A DNA stretch of 49,195 bases from a bacterium (GTDB taxonomy: Bacteria > Desulfobacterota > Binatia > HRBIN30 > CADEER01): NCBI GenBank assembly GCA_030430165.1, contig JAUIGL010000047.1, positions 1 through 49,195 on the forward strand, given 5' to 3'. Every line of letters begins with the position of its first letter. Positions within the stretch are counted from its first letter, which is position 1. A program made the position numbers and the translations under genes. The notes beneath the pieces are model-generated. The model had not been told where the DNA came from and made no database searches. It was given only the letters and a program-made list of their open reading frames with translations. Positions 40,269-49,195 of this stretch are shown one piece after another.

Positions 40269-42095
40269 TCACACACTGCCAGCCGGCAGCTGGTAAACGG
40301 TATACATCGGCAACTGATCGGTCGGCGAGTTGCGCAAGAAGTGAATCCCACCGGGGTACCTGCGCATTACCTCGCGGATCCCGTGCTTGCTCTCGTCGGG
40401 CACCTCGAGCTGCAGGAAACAGGTCGCGTCGCCCTCCTCCGGCGGCGGATCGACTCCGTCGGCGCCGGCGATTGCAAAGTCGAATCGGCCACCACTGCGC
40501 CGCGCCGGCTCGTACAGCCGCATCCGCGCCACCACCTCCTCCTCGAAGGTCGGGTTGACGAAGACCACGACGCAGAGCGGCAACAGGCGCTCGGCCTCGA
40601 GCAACATCTCCAGCCGGTGATCCGGTCCGAAGTAGGTACCCGTGCGAACGGTCGAATTGGTCGTCGCGTAGACGAAAAAGCCGTGCAGGACCGCCGCCAG
40701 CACCGCGGCGAACGCCAGCCCGCCGGTCGCGCCGCGCCACACCGGACTGTCGAAGCTGCGGCCGCAGGCGGCGACCAGCTTGCCGAGCACGACCGCGCCG
40801 ATCGCGTAGACGAAGGGCCAGACGATCAGCGAACGCCGGTGCACCGGATACACCAGCAGCGGGGGTAGAGTCCCGATCAGGAAGAACAGTGCCGCGACCC
40901 GCAATCGCCGACTCGCCAGAGCGGCGATCGCCAAGGGCAACGCGATTGTCAGCGACACCGCGTACCACGACGAAATCGCCGGCTCGTCCCAGGTCCGCCG
41001 CCACCAGGTCGCGGCATTCGCCAGCCCGTTGCCGGCGATCACGCCGAGCGGCTGCAGCTCGTCGGCGACGCGACCATCGGCCGTCTTGCGCAGGATGCTG
41101 GTATCGGTCGCAAGCGCGCCGAACTCGCGGTGCAAGACGTGATCGAAGCGCGGCGGCACACCGACCTGGACGGCGATGACCGCGGCGAAGCAAACGGTGG
41201 CGACGGCTGCGCCGCGCATCCCCCCGGATGCCCCGGCGCCAGCCAACAGCACCAGCGGAAAGAAAAGGTAGAGAACGTTGATCGGCGCGTAGCAGTAGCC
41301 GATGCCGCCCGCACACGCGCCGAACAGAGCCCACTGCCACAGCGCGGCGCGGCCGCGCGCCACTCGCTCGGCGAGCAGCAGAAGCAGCAGTGCCCAGGTC
41401 ACGCTCACCGAGAAGAAGGTGCCCATGCGCGACTGCGCGAGGTGCCAGGGCGCAGTCGCAAACAGGGTGAGGGCGAGCAGCCCCGACATGCCCGGAAGGC
41501 GAACCCGCAGCCAGGCCCAGAAGATCAGGAGCAGCGCGGTCGAAGCCGCGACTTCGGCGAAGCGGAGCGCGGTAATCGTCCCGCCCAGCCCCTTCATGCT
41601 CAACCAGGTGAGCGGAAGCTGGAGCGGCGAAACTCCGCCGTTGACCAGATCGTATTCCTTTGACGAGAAGAACTGGCGCGGCCAGCTGCCGTCGAGCGCC
41701 TGCAGGCCGCGCAATCCGGTTTCCGCCGAGTAGGCGTTGAGGTGCGCCGGCCACGTATCGAGCGCGATCGACTTGAGAACCAGCGCCGCCAGCGCCACCG
41801 CCACGCCGACCCAGAACGGCAACCTCGGCGCCGGCGGCGAGGCCGGCGCCGCCAGAATCCCGATCACCACCAGCACCCCGCCGAGGATCGCCAGCGGCGC
41901 CGCCAACCCCGACTCCAGCGTCGCCCACCAGCGCGCCAGCAGGAACACCAGCGCGCCGCCGACCAGCGCGGCATCGGCGCCGCGCTGCCGCCGCAGCGCC
42001 GCCACCAGGCAAAGCAGCAAGAACGACGACAGTAGCCACAGCAGCGGCGCGATCGACCACTCGATCGCCTGGTACGGCCAGAGAAAAAACTGCAA
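40269..42095 (-). CDS. Multi-spanning GT-C-like membrane protein (ArnT/PMT-type)
   Basis: 608 residues with about 10-12 membrane helices up to residue 470 and a soluble C-terminal domain (about 490-608). The order of helices and the first extracytoplasmic loop (DTWPAHLNAYSAETG) resemble the ArnT/oligosaccharyltransferase-like glycosyltransferases, which use polyprenyl phosphate sugars. In those an Asp-Glu pair is in this loop; here a Glu in SAETG is the nearest acidic residue. SMKGLGGTITALRF and TWALLLLLLAERVARG match the usual helices 3-5. Donor and acceptor are unknown. It lies 28 bases after glpK and directly before the M20 gene, so the three may be one transcript. Confidence 0.6.
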   Translation of the reverse strand: MQFFLWPYQAIEWSIAPLLWLLSSFLLLCLVAALRRQRGADAALVGGALVFLLARWWATLESGLAAPLAILGGVLVVIGILAAPASPPAPRLPFWVGVAVALAALVLKSIALDTWPAHLNAYSAETGLRGLQALDGSWPRQFFSSKEYDLVNGGVSPLQLPLTWLSMKGLGGTITALRFAEVAASTALLLIFWAWLRVRLPGMSGLLALTLFATAPWHLAQSRMGTFFSVSVTWALLLLLLAERVARGRAALWQWALFGACAGGIGYCYAPINVLYLFFPLVLLAGAGASGGMRGAAVATVCFAAVIAVQVGVPPRFDHVLHREFGALATDTSILRKTADGRVADELQPLGVIAGNGLANAATWWRRTWDEPAISSWYAVSLTIALPLAIAALASRRLRVAALFFLIGTLPPLLVYPVHRRSLIVWPFVYAIGAVVLGKLVAACGRSFDSPVWRGATGGLAFAAVLAAVLHGFFVYATTNSTVRTGTYFGPDHRLEMLLEAERLLPLCVVVFVNPTFEEEVVARMRLYEPARRSGGRFDFAIAGADGVDPPPEEGDATCFLQLEVPDESKHGIREVMRRYPGGIHFLRNSPTDQLPMYTVYQLPAGSV

Positions 42096-42123
42096 GGGGC
42101 TGCCCCCGGGCTCCGCCCCGCTA

Positions 42124-43608
<1,485 letters not shown>

Positions 43609-43765
43609 GGGTCCTCCTCGGTGATGGCTGGTCGCCGGCGCGTGTCCCTCCCGCGCGAGCCTGGCGCGAGCTGGCGACGAATAGAGGATTCCGTCTATCC
43701 TATGTCCGCGCCCGATTGCCAGCCGACACCAACCAGCGCTCCCTACGCGACGACTCCTACCCAAC
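43609..43765. other. Divergent intergenic region, glpK and ArsA-like pair
   Basis: 157 bases holding both promoters. I see GAGGAGGACC in front of glpK, but no clear palindromic operator and no second ribosome site for the plus strand gene. A GlpR-type operator is not evident. Confidence 0.4.
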
Positions 43766-44653
43766 ATGCGCCAAGCTCCCGTTCTCTTCGTCACCGGCAA
43801 GGGTGGCAGCGGCAAGACGACGATTGCTTGCACGCTGGCCGGTGCGCTGGCCGACCACGGCAATCGAGTGCTGCTGGTCGAGGCGCTCGACGACGGCGGC
43901 ATCGATCGCCACTTTCCGGGAACCGATACAGGCGACTCGCCGCGCTCCATCGGCGACCGAGTGGACGGTGTCGTATGGCAGCCGCGGGCGCTGGTCGAAG
44001 CGTACTTCGGCCGGGTCCTGCGCCTGCCGATTCTCACCCGGCGACTCTTCTCCAGCGACGCGTTCAACGCGCTGACCACCGCCGCGCCGGGGATCACCGC
44101 GTTTCTCGCGCTCGACCAGGTGTACGCGTGGAGCGCGAGTCGCGAATACGATCGCATCATCGTCGACAGCCCGGCCACCGGGCACGCCCTTCAGCTTCTG
44201 CGCGCGCCGTTCCAGCTGGCGTCGGTGGTCGCGCGCGGGCCGCTCCACACCCCCCTCGCGCGCGTCACCTCGCACCTGCGCAACCGCAAGCTGACCAGCG
44301 TCGCCGTGGTCGCCCTGTGCGAAGAGATGTCGGTGGCCGAGGCCGCCGAGGCAGCGGCTTCGCTGAAGCGTCTCGGCTTGCAGCTGGAGCGGCCGATCCT
44401 CAACCGCTGCGCCGAGGCTCGCTTCACAGCCGCCGACCGCAAGGCGATCGACGAGCTGAGTGAAATCTATTCCGACGACCGTCTGCTCGCCGCGGCGCGA
44501 CAGCACCTCGCCGCACAACGACGCACCGCGACCTTCGCCCGCGAGCTGCGCAAGATCTTCGCAGCGCAGCCACTGCGTCTGGTCGAAACCGGAATCGGCG
44601 GAGAGGTTGGCGCCAGTATCGAGTCGGCGCTGCGCCGCTGGAGCGCGCGATGA
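43766..44653 (+). CDS. ArsA/Get3-like ATPase, first of a tandem pair
   Basis: 295 residues with the deviant Walker [13 protein letters not shown] at 11-22 (signature Lys at 12), switch-type DGGGIDR-like segment, and the [15 protein letters not shown] motif that parallels the DTAPTGHTLRLL of ArsA/Get3. Lacks the second half-repeat of ArsA and the Cys triad for arsenite. It therefore looks like a Get3-type single-unit ATPase rather than an arsenite pump. Its stop overlaps the start of the second ATPase (ATGA), so they are probably made as a complex. Divergent from glpK. Function in membrane-protein or lipid handling is inferred from homologues only. Confidence 0.85.
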   Translation: MRQAPVLFVTGKGGSGKTTIACTLAGALADHGNRVLLVEALDDGGIDRHFPGTDTGDSPRSIGDRVDGVVWQPRALVEAYFGRVLRLPILTRRLFSSDAFNALTTAAPGITAFLALDQVYAWSASREYDRIIVDSPATGHALQLLRAPFQLASVVARGPLHTPLARVTSHLRNRKLTSVAVVALCEEMSVAEAAEAAASLKRLGLQLERPILNRCAEARFTAADRKAIDELSEIYSDDRLLAAARQHLAAQRRTATFARELRKIFAAQPLRLVETGIGGEVGASIESALRRWSAR

Positions 44654-45741
44654 GCCCGGCCAAGCGCCGCCGGGCGAGCAAAGGACTGCTCGGCAAACGG
44701 ATCATCCTCTGCATGGGCGCAGGCGGCGTCGGCAAGACTTCGACCGCCGCAGCCCTCGCCCTGGCAGCAGCGGAGAACGGCGCGCGCTGCGCTCTGGTGA
44801 CGGTCGACCCAGCCAAGCGCCTGCGCAGCGCGCTCGGCCTCGACGAGCTGTCGATGCGTCCGACCGCACTCGCCATCGCCGGCACGGGCTCGCTCGACGC
44901 AATGGCGCTCGACACCAAGAGCGCCTTCGACGACTTGATCCGCCGGGTGGCGCCGAGCGACGACCTGGCCGAGGCGATTCTCGCCAACCCGCTCTACCGC
45001 GAGGTCTCCGACGAGCTCGGCGGCTCGACCGAGTACATGGCGATGGAGAAGCTGCACGAGTTGGCGCAGCTCGACTACGACCTGGTGGTCGTCGACACGC
45101 CCCCGGGAGCCCACGCCGGCGACCTCCTCGGCGCACCGTCGCGCATGCGCTCGCTGGTCGAGTCGGGTGCCGCCGCCGTGCTGCGCGCGCCGAGCAGCAT
45201 TCTCGGCGAGAGCCGACTCGCCAACCTCACCCTGCGCCCCCTGCTGGCGGCGCTCGAGCGCTGGGTCGGCAAGGGCCTGATCGCCAACCTCGGTGAGTTC
45301 GCCACCGCCTTCGAGCCGCTGCTCGCCGGCTTCGCCGCACGCGCACAGGACGTCGACACCCTGCTGCGGCGCAGAGACACGGCAATCGTTCTGGTCACCA
45401 ACACCGAGGCGGCGGTCGTCGAGCGAACCGCCGACCTGGCGCAAAGCCTCGACGCCGAGGGCCTGCGCTGCGCCGCGGCGATCGCCAACCAGGTGCAGAA
45501 GCTGCCGCCGAAGGGCTCGGCACCGGCACTGCGCTGCGCCCCCGAGCTGCGCGCCAAGCTGCGCGACAACTACGCGGCGCTCGAAGCGCGCGCGGCCGCC
45601 GACCGCAAGACCGTGCGCGAAATCGGCAAGCGGATCGCACCGGTCGCAGCGGCCATACCGCGGCTCAGCGAGCCGATCGCCTCGCGCGCACAGCTCGAGC
45701 AAGTCGCCGAGCTGCTCAACCGACAGCTGGGCCGCCGCTAA
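44650..45741 (+). CDS. ArsA/Get3-like ATPase, second of a tandem pair
   Basis: 363 residues. Walker A GAGGVGKTSTAAALAL at 24-39, VTVDPAKRLRSAL (typical of the family), EYMAMEKLHELAQL and the Walker-B-like segment VVVDTPPGAHAGDLLGAP. The extended helical middle (about 150-330) is alanine-rich and fits the client-binding subdomain. No metal-binding CxxC of Get3 is present. The basic N-terminal extension ([16 protein letters not shown]) is unusual. It is coupled to the first gene by ATGA. The tandem pairing resembles the actinobacterial Rv3679/Rv3680-type arrangement. Confidence 0.85.
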   Translation: MSPAKRRRASKGLLGKRIILCMGAGGVGKTSTAAALALAAAENGARCALVTVDPAKRLRSALGLDELSMRPTALAIAGTGSLDAMALDTKSAFDDLIRRVAPSDDLAEAILANPLYREVSDELGGSTEYMAMEKLHELAQLDYDLVVVDTPPGAHAGDLLGAPSRMRSLVESGAAAVLRAPSSILGESRLANLTLRPLLAALERWVGKGLIANLGEFATAFEPLLAGFAARAQDVDTLLRRRDTAIVLVTNTEAAVVERTADLAQSLDAEGLRCAAAIANQVQKLPPKGSAPALRCAPELRAKLRDNYAALEARAAADRKTVREIGKRIAPVAAAIPRLSEPIASRAQLEQVAELLNRQLGRR

Positions 45742-45902
45742 CCAGCCCCCCCCCATTTGGACGCCGTCCGAAGCTCTCTGAGCGAAGGAGGGCCGCAGGC
45801 GGCTTTGGACGACCTGGCGATCAAAGAAGGCTGGAGGCTGCGGCTGAGGCTAGGGCTGGGGTGACCGGGGTGACTGGGGTGACGGAAGTCGCCGTTTGGA
45901 GG

Positions 45903-46379
45903 TCAGCTGCCGGAGGCGCGCTTGCGCGCTTTGGTGCGAATGCGCGGCTTGCCGCGGCCCATTTTCGATGCGACTCGCGACTTACCGGTGCTCTTGCGGG
46001 GCTTGGGCTTGGCCTTGGCGGCGGGCGTCACCGGCGGCGCCGGTGCCGGTTTGGCAGCGGCCGCGGCGGTCTGCGCCATCAGGCGGTCGAGCTTCATGTT
46101 GAGGTTCACCACCGAGCCCTGCAGCGCGTGGATCTCCTCGACCAACCGCTTGTAGTCGCTGCGCGTCGGCAGATTGAGCGCGGCGAGCACCGCCTCCAGG
46201 TTCTTGTCGACCGTCTTGCGCGCGCGGTTGGCGCGCACCACGGCACCCTCGATCTCGTCGCGCAGGTTCGCACCGCCGGTGAGCTCTTCGAGGAACACGT
46301 TGACTACTTCTTCGCCGCGTTCGATCAGGTCACGCAGAGGCGAGCGCGGGTTGTCGCTTTCGGTTCTTTTGGGCGCCAT
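45903..46379 (-). CDS. Phasin-like (PhaF/PhaI-type) polyhydroxyalkanoate granule protein
   Basis: 158 residues. The N-terminal amphipathic helical part (about 10-105) includes LRDLIERGEEVVNVFLEEL, TVDKNLEAVLAALNLPTR and VEEIHALQGSVVNLNMKLD, the usual phasin/PhaF pattern. The C-terminal tail (about 105-158) is Ala/Pro/Lys-rich (TPAAKAKPKPRKSTGKSR, GRGKPRIRTKARKR), the histone-H1-like tail that lets PhaF associate with DNA. Its role would be coating PHA granules or organising them with the nucleoid. No phaC or phaZ is in the window, so substrate storage is not proven. It is convergent with the second ArsA-like gene. Confidence 0.75.
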   Translation of the reverse strand: MAPKRTESDNPRSPLRDLIERGEEVVNVFLEELTGGANLRDEIEGAVVRANRARKTVDKNLEAVLAALNLPTRSDYKRLVEEIHALQGSVVNLNMKLDRLMAQTAAAAAKPAPAPPVTPAAKAKPKPRKSTGKSRVASKMGRGKPRIRTKARKRASGS

Positions 46380-46418
46380 GGAAATCGCTTATAGTGACGC
46401 GCTGGTGGGTAAGCAACC

Positions 46419-46679
46419 GTGACCTGGGAAGCGTTCTTAGGATACCTGACGTGCCTGCGCTTCGTTTCGCAGGACATCGATCTCGCGACCCTGTTGCGCA
46501 CCGGGCTGGTCGCCAACATCCTCAACGCAATCGTCTGCCGCTTGATCGCTCACAACCACGGTCGCGACACTCGGGTGTGGACCGCCGCCGGCCTCGTCTT
46601 CGGACTGTGGGCGGTCGCCGTCGCGCTAGTCTGGATGGTCGCCCTGCCCTTCGGCAACGACGAACGCAGTCGCAATTAG
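46419..46679 (+). CDS. Small membrane protein, overlapping acpS end to end
   Basis: 86 residues starting with GTG. Two hydrophobic segments: FLGYLTCLRFVSQ to GLVANILNAIVCRLI and WTAAGLVFGLWAVAVALVWM. The codon third positions are strongly GC, like real genes nearby, which supports it. Its last 54 bases overlap, convergently, the final codons of acpS on the other strand. The function is unknown and no family was recognised. Confidence 0.5.
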   Translation: MTWEAFLGYLTCLRFVSQDIDLATLLRTGLVANILNAIVCRLIAHNHGRDTRVWTAAGLVFGLWAVAVALVWMVALPFGNDERSRN

Positions 46680-47027
46680 CGCCGTGTGGGTGAGCGCGAG
46701 GTGCCAGCGCTCGATGCCGAGCATCCGGGCGCGCTCGACCGCGCGCCCATGCAACTGGATGGTCGGCGCCGAACCCTTTTCGCGCACGACCTCCACCTCC
46801 TGCCAGCCGACGCCGCGCATGCCCGTGCCGAGCGCCTTCATCACCGCTTCCTTGGCGGCCCAGCGCGCCGCGAAGCTCTCCGCCGAACGCTTGCGCCGTT
46901 CGCAATAGGCGATCTCGCCCGCACTGTAGACGCGCACGCGGAAGCGCCGCCCCCACTTGGGGTGGTCGATTGCGCGTTGGATGCGATCGACCTCCGCATG
47001 ATCGACACCGACTGCAACTACTCTCAT
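46626..47027 (-). CDS. acpS: Holo-[acyl-carrier-protein] synthase AcpS
   Basis: Transfers 4'-phosphopantetheine from CoA to apo-ACP. 133 residues from the ATG at 47027. Motifs: VGVDHAEVDRIQ with Mg-binding Asp9, AARWAAKEAVMKALGTGM with Glu and Lys, WQEVEVVREKG, and HLALTHTALIATAFVVAEG. The open frame extends upstream of 47027 but MRVVAVGVD is the family start. The last 18 codons overlap the convergent small membrane protein gene. Upstream, a dispersed 25 bp repeat lies between it and the radical SAM gene. Confidence 0.93.
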   Translation of the reverse strand: MRVVAVGVDHAEVDRIQRAIDHPKWGRRFRVRVYSAGEIAYCERRKRSAESFAARWAAKEAVMKALGTGMRGVGWQEVEVVREKGSAPTIQLHGRAVERARMLGIERWHLALTHTALIATAFVVAEGQGDHPD

Positions 47028-47112
47028 GCTACCGAGCTCGCTCCCTCCTGCGCTCTGCGAGCTTCGGAGGGCGGAGACGCTCGTAGGCAGGGGCATAGGC
47101 AAAGGCAGAGCC

Positions 47113-47137
47113 AAGGGATGGTGGTCGCTGGCGCGAC
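47113..47137. repeat. 25 bp dispersed hairpin repeat, copy 2
   Basis: Matches 3244-3268 at 24 of 25 positions (AAGGGATGGTGGTCGCTGG onward), preceded by the same GGCATAGGCA-rich stretch at 47094-47112. It lies between acpS and the stop of the radical SAM gene, both on the minus strand. Confidence 0.6.
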
Positions 47138-47213
47138 GATTCGTCTCCCGGGTTGGTCATCGGAGAAGCTGCGTTCGGAAGGTGGGCTGGCCAATCCATG
47201 GCTTCACCCACCG

Positions 47214-48974
47214 TCAGCACGCCTGGCAGGAGGTGCAGGTGGCTGTGTCGCAAGGGGCGGTCTGGCGCTCGGCAAAGGCCTTGCGGCGCTCCACCCAGAG
47301 GTAGCTCTTGGCGATCCCGTGGTCGATGAAGTCCCAGGCGAAGCTCTCGTCGTCGCCGTAGGTGCGGTGCACGTAGTCGTCGGGATGGGGCACACCGTCG
47401 ATCCCCTGGCGCTGCCAGCCGCGGATCTCGGCCCACCAATCGCCGCCGCCGCGGTGGATGCGCTCGATGACGGTCGAGATGCGCCGATCGCCGCGCGACA
47501 GCAGCGTCTGCAGATAACCTTCGCGCGGCGACTCGCTGTTGAACTCGAGATTGGGGATGCGGCCGCAGCGTTTGCGCAGGTCGCGGAAGGTCGCGCGCAA
47601 GTCCGACAGCGAATGCATCGGATCCCACTGGAACGGGGTCCACGGCTTGGGCACGAAGGGATTGACCGACACCGTGACCCGGCCGACCCGGTGCGCGCCC
47701 TTGGCGCCGGCGCCGAGGCGGGCGCGGATGGTCTCGACCAGCTCGGCGATCGCGTGCACGTCGTCGCGCGTCTCCTGCGGCAGGCCGATCATGAAATAGA
47801 GTTTGAGGTGATCGACGCCTTCGCCGACCATCAGCTCGGCGGCGCGCAGGATGTCGGCTTCGGTGAGGTTCTTGTTGATGATGCGGCGCATGCGCTCGGA
47901 CCCGGCCTCGGGCGCGATGGTGGCGCTGCGGGTGCCGCCGCTGGCGAGCGAACCGGCGAGACTGGGAGTGACGCAGTCCGCCTTCAGCGACGACGGCGAC
48001 AAGCGTCCGCCGGCGGCGACCGCGGTCGCCGCGAGCTCGGCGACGCCGGGCACGCTGGCCATCTCGGCGCCGACCAGACCGATCGTCTTGCGGTGCTGCA
48101 AGCCGTCGCGCAGCGCTTCGCCGAGCGACTCCGGACTGCGCGTGCGGATCGGCCGGTACATGTAGCCGGCGGCACAGAAGCGGCAGCCCCACTGGCATCC
48201 GCGGCTGGCCTCGACCATGACCATGTCGCCGAACACGGCCTCGTCCGACAAGATTCGCGTCGTCGTCGGGAAGCGGTTGAGATCCCAAACCAGGCGGCGC
48301 TCGACCTGCGGCCGCGCCGGTCCGCGGTAGCCGTGCTCGACCAGCCGCGGCCCGTCGTACACCGGCGCGTAGTGCTCCGGAACGTAGGCGCCGCCGACCG
48401 CGCAGGCGATACGCTCCAGCAATTCTCGACGCGGCTCGGCACCGTCGCCGTAGTGCTCGAGGAACTCGGGCAGCATCTCCTCGGCCTCGCCGATCAGACA
48501 CAAGTCGAGGAAGTCGGCGATCGGCTCCGGGTTGAGGAAGATCGCCGGACCGCCGGCGATGATCAGCGGCGCCGACTCGTCGCGCTCGGCGGCGCGCCAG
48601 GGCACGCCGATCAGCTCGAGCAGCGACGGAATGTTGAGATAGTCGGTTTCGAACGAGATCGATAGCGCGATCAGGTCGAAGTCGGCGACCCGCCGCCCGC
48701 TCTCGAGCGTCGCCAGCAAGCCCGGAGCCACCGCGGCGGCGTCCCGGTCGGGCAGGAAGGCGCGCTCACAGACGACCCCCGGGTAGCGGTCGAAGATCTC
48801 GTAGACCGACTGGAAGCCGAGGTTGCCCATCGCCAGGCGGTAGGCATTGGGATAGGCGAGGCAGACGCGCAGCGGCGCGTCGCGGGTTTTCTCGAAGAGA
48901 AAGTGCTCGGCAGCGGCTCGCTGCCGGGCCTGGCCGCGCGGGTCGACGGGAGATCGCACCCGGCGACGATACAC
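47214..48974 (-). CDS. B12-binding radical SAM protein (YgiQ/TIGR03960-like)
   Basis: 586 residues from GTG 48974 (other starts are possible). The N-terminal B12-binding-like domain: LRVCLAYPNAYRLAMGNLGF and the DLIALSISFETDYLNIP segment. The radical SAM core has C260-QWG-C264-RF-C267 in EASRGCQWGCRFCAAGY for the [4Fe-4S] cluster, followed by TIAPEAGSERMRRI, LKLYFMIGLPQET and VSVNPFVPKPWTPFQW. A C-terminal Cys cluster (CDTATCTSCQAC) may bind a second metal centre. Members are found beside tRNA- or ribosomal-protein-modification genes but the reaction here is unknown. The Arg-rich start is unusual. Confidence 0.8.
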   Translation of the reverse strand: MYRRRVRSPVDPRGQARQRAAAEHFLFEKTRDAPLRVCLAYPNAYRLAMGNLGFQSVYEIFDRYPGVVCERAFLPDRDAAAVAPGLLATLESGRRVADFDLIALSISFETDYLNIPSLLELIGVPWRAAERDESAPLIIAGGPAIFLNPEPIADFLDLCLIGEAEEMLPEFLEHYGDGAEPRRELLERIACAVGGAYVPEHYAPVYDGPRLVEHGYRGPARPQVERRLVWDLNRFPTTTRILSDEAVFGDMVMVEASRGCQWGCRFCAAGYMYRPIRTRSPESLGEALRDGLQHRKTIGLVGAEMASVPGVAELAATAVAAGGRLSPSSLKADCVTPSLAGSLASGGTRSATIAPEAGSERMRRIINKNLTEADILRAAELMVGEGVDHLKLYFMIGLPQETRDDVHAIAELVETIRARLGAGAKGAHRVGRVTVSVNPFVPKPWTPFQWDPMHSLSDLRATFRDLRKRCGRIPNLEFNSESPREGYLQTLLSRGDRRISTVIERIHRGGGDWWAEIRGWQRQGIDGVPHPDDYVHRTYGDDESFAWDFIDHGIAKSYLWVERRKAFAERQTAPCDTATCTSCQAC

Positions 48975-49158
48975 CGGCCCGCCGCGCCGCGAAACGGGAG
49001 GATGCCGCCCGTCCCCGGCCGGCTCGCTCGGCGGGAAGCAACGAGGAACGGCCCCCGCGTTCCCCCTCCTTACCAAGGAGGGGGTTAGGGGGAGGTCGCG
49101 CGCCGAGAACGTCTCGACCGCGCCCCAACCGCCGACGTCCCCGAGTAGCCCAAGGGGC

Positions 49159-49195
49159 GTATCGAGGGGCCTGTTCGCGCCAGGCCCCTCGATAC
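49159..49195. repeat. Perfect 14 bp inverted repeat at the window end
   Basis: GTATCGAGGGGCCT, a 9-base centre, then AGGCCCCTCGATAC. The right arm ends at the last base of the window. Before it (49060-49100) lies CCTCCTTACCAAGGAGGGGG, a further palindrome. This may be a terminator, a repeat end or a contig edge. Confidence 0.6.

Noticed and set aside
40269-42095. ArnT (aminoarabinose transferase) by name
   Set aside because: The fold and helices fit GT-C but the first loop lacks the Asp-Glu pair and no lipid A modification genes are near, so only a general label is justified.
43766-45741. Arsenite efflux ATPase (ArsA) function
   Set aside because: No arsB, arsR or arsC is nearby and no Cys triad is visible in either protein.

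Overview
This 49.2 kb window is a GC-rich bacterial chromosome segment from a Gram-negative-type cell: AsmA-like protein, several lipoproteins with lipoboxes, an Slt70-type lytic transglycosylase and MurA. It is densely coded, and neighbouring genes repeatedly overlap by the 4-base NTGA junction. Exported proteins carry Thr/Pro-rich linkers and paired EF-hand (dockerin-like) modules of the form 'GDCDG.G.VSI.ELIRGVN'. Together with the gene order this fits an uncultured deltaproteobacterial or Binatota-type lineage; that placement is inference. No rRNA, tRNA, CRISPR array, phage genes or intact transposase was seen.

Layout. 1-3.2 kb: yggS (cut by the window edge), maf and a lytic transglycosylase. 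3.2-9.6 kb: an exported-protein region with a beta-propeller-like protein bearing a C-terminal sorting-type tail, a three-gene overlapping operon (two paralogues plus a P-domain/dockerin protein) and a Cys-rich modular protein. 9.6-16.5 kb: an AsmA-family protein, two overlapping crcB fluoride-channel genes, a Ca2+/cation antiporter between inverted repeat copies, radC and an RlmI-like methyltransferase. 16.5-23.5 kb: lipoproteins, a large exported alpha/beta-hydrolase-like protein, an M48 protease with a partner lipoprotein, and a 51-residue lipoprotein. 23.6-25.1 kb: divergent moaC and trxB. 25.4-28.9 kb: a dockerin-type exported protein, then a TetR regulator with a putative diiron (ferritin-like) protein.

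29-38.8 kb is a long minus-strand housekeeping and histidine block. In transcription order it reads rpmE, prfA, prmC, murA, hisD, hisB, hisH, hisA, hisF, then a CheY-like response regulator. hisG, hisC and hisI/E are absent here. The block is interrupted three times by repeat elements. One is a cassette on the opposite strand carrying a GxxExxY-family gene between inverted repeats, inserted between hisA and hisF. 38.8-49.2 kb holds an M20 peptidase, a GT-C-like membrane protein, glpK divergent from a tandem ArsA/Get3-like ATPase pair, a phasin-like protein, acpS and a B12-binding radical SAM protein.

The most unusual content is repeats rather than metabolism. There are at least four families of small palindromic or inverted-repeat elements (GxxExxY-linked, TAGAGG-ended, CTCTCCC-type palindromes, and a 194 bp element with perfect 22 bp ends), plus a 147 bp tandem array of hairpins. 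Several supply, or sit within a few bases of, the stop codons of neighbouring genes. All functions come from reading the translated sequence; no database search was possible.
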